Assembly: GCF_037974265.1 (NCBI RefSeq) | Contig: NZ_CP150233.1 | Span: forward strand, 5,580,001 to 5,644,000 | Source of the DNA: Paenibacillus sp. FSL R5-0623 | GTDB lineage: Bacteria > Bacillota > Bacilli > Paenibacillales > Paenibacillaceae | Direction: 5' to 3' | Length of the DNA stretch: 64,000 bases | Shown: positions 63,682-64,000 of the stretch, piece after piece | Layout of the letters: each line of letters starts with the position of its first letter | Numbering within the stretch: position 1 is the stretch's first letter | Notes under the pieces: model-generated | What the model was told of the DNA's origin: nothing | What the model saw: only the letters and a program-made list of their open reading frames with translations | Database searches by the model: none | Program-made: the position numbers and the translations under genes

Positions 63682-64000
63682 TTAATGCGGTACCTGCGCA
63701 CTGAAATCATCGCGACTGGAGCGATCGGCATGGTAAAAGACCACGTCTCCGTCCCGCAACGTAAAGCTGTTTCCGTAGCTATCCTCTACCTCACGCTGGA
63801 ACCCTTCCAGCAACCATTGATTCATCAGCGGGGCATGGATATATTGCAGATGCGGTGCCGCGAGATTCCCCTCCCGAATGGACTCGAAGTTGAAGTTCAC
63901 CACGATATACCCATCTTTCAGGAAGATCGGCGATTTAGCATCCAATCCGCCATGCGTACGTCCATACTCCGCCAAGTTTGTTCCCGCCTGCACTACATAG
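63682..64000 (-). CDS. Large secreted protein, copy 2 (C-terminal part, cut by window end)
   Basis: The open frame runs off the window at 64000. The visible 105 residues match the end of the 57156-60530 product with one or two changes (for example QREVED for QSQVED). It shows that the unit large protein - lipoprotein - lipase is repeated upstream. Whether an SLH gene also precedes it lies outside the window. Confidence 0.88.
   Translation of the reverse strand, partial: YVVQAGTNLAEYGRTHGGLDAKSPIFLKDGYIVVNFNFESIREGNLAAPHLQYIHAPLMNQWLLEGFQREVEDSYGNSFTLRDGDVVFYHADRSSRDDFSAQVPH

Overview
The window looks like chromosomal DNA of a spore-forming, aerobic member of the Bacillota, most likely a Paenibacillus. 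The grounds are: two alpha/beta-type small acid-soluble spore proteins; sporulation genes (ylbJ, yunB, lytH and a SpoVB/YtgP-type flippase); menaquinone synthesis by the futalosine route (mqnE); an S-box and a T-box leader; an S-layer-homology protein; frequent TTG/GTG starts behind strong GGAGG-type ribosome sites; and many gene pairs that keep Bacillus order (yutJ-yuzB-yutI, yunB/lytH/lipA/yutD). No tRNA, rRNA, CRISPR array, prophage or intact insertion sequence was recognised.

Layout. 0.3-8 kb: small redox and Fe-S genes (aldo/keto reductase, HIT protein, NmrA-like reductase behind an operator, IscA-like protein, mqnE behind a structured leader, yutJ/yuzB/nfuA). 8-13 kb: an SDR enzyme, a DUF2167 protein, and the metN-metI-metQ methionine importer under a SAM riboswitch. 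13-20.5 kb: a HEPN protein, ctaA, a thioredoxin, a DUF2515 protein, a lipid flippase, a DUF456 protein and a HAD phosphatase. 20.7-24.5 kb: a manganese/zinc ABC importer with an MntR-like box. 24.6-30.8 kb: two tandem class B penicillin-binding proteins, a CvpA/transglutaminase-like fusion and a small membrane protein. 31-43.4 kb: MFS transporter, Toprim protein, SCO protein, YfhP-like protein, two SASP genes, trpS with a Trp T-box, aldose epimerase, pepF, yycC and a truncated globin. 43.5-49.7 kb: a hidden 31-residue membrane peptide gene, ylbJ, NAD kinase, yutD-lipA, lytH and yunB. 49.9-53.5 kb: pentose-phosphate genes zwf, gnd and a transaldolase. 53.9 kb: an HxlR regulator.

The most interesting part is 55-64 kb, all on the minus strand. 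Two tandem units each hold a small lipoprotein followed by a class-3-lipase-like protein whose helical domain lies at its C-terminus. One unit ends with a small helical protein carrying a WxG motif. Between the units sit an S-layer-homology protein and a 1,124-residue secreted protein; a second copy of the latter runs off the window end. This matches the plan of type VII-secreted lipase toxins with reversed domain order (TslA of Staphylococcus aureus, its immunity lipoprotein TilA and small partners TlaA/TlaB). In the downstream unit one extra base splits the toxin exactly between the catalytic domain and the C-terminal helical domain. The toxin reading is an inference from architecture.

Two families of dispersed non-coding repeats are present. 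Family A (2 copies, about 180 bp) has terminal inverted repeats and sits just upstream of start codons. Family B (3 copies) is a modular, strongly structured element, two copies of which are enclosed in long outer inverted repeats.
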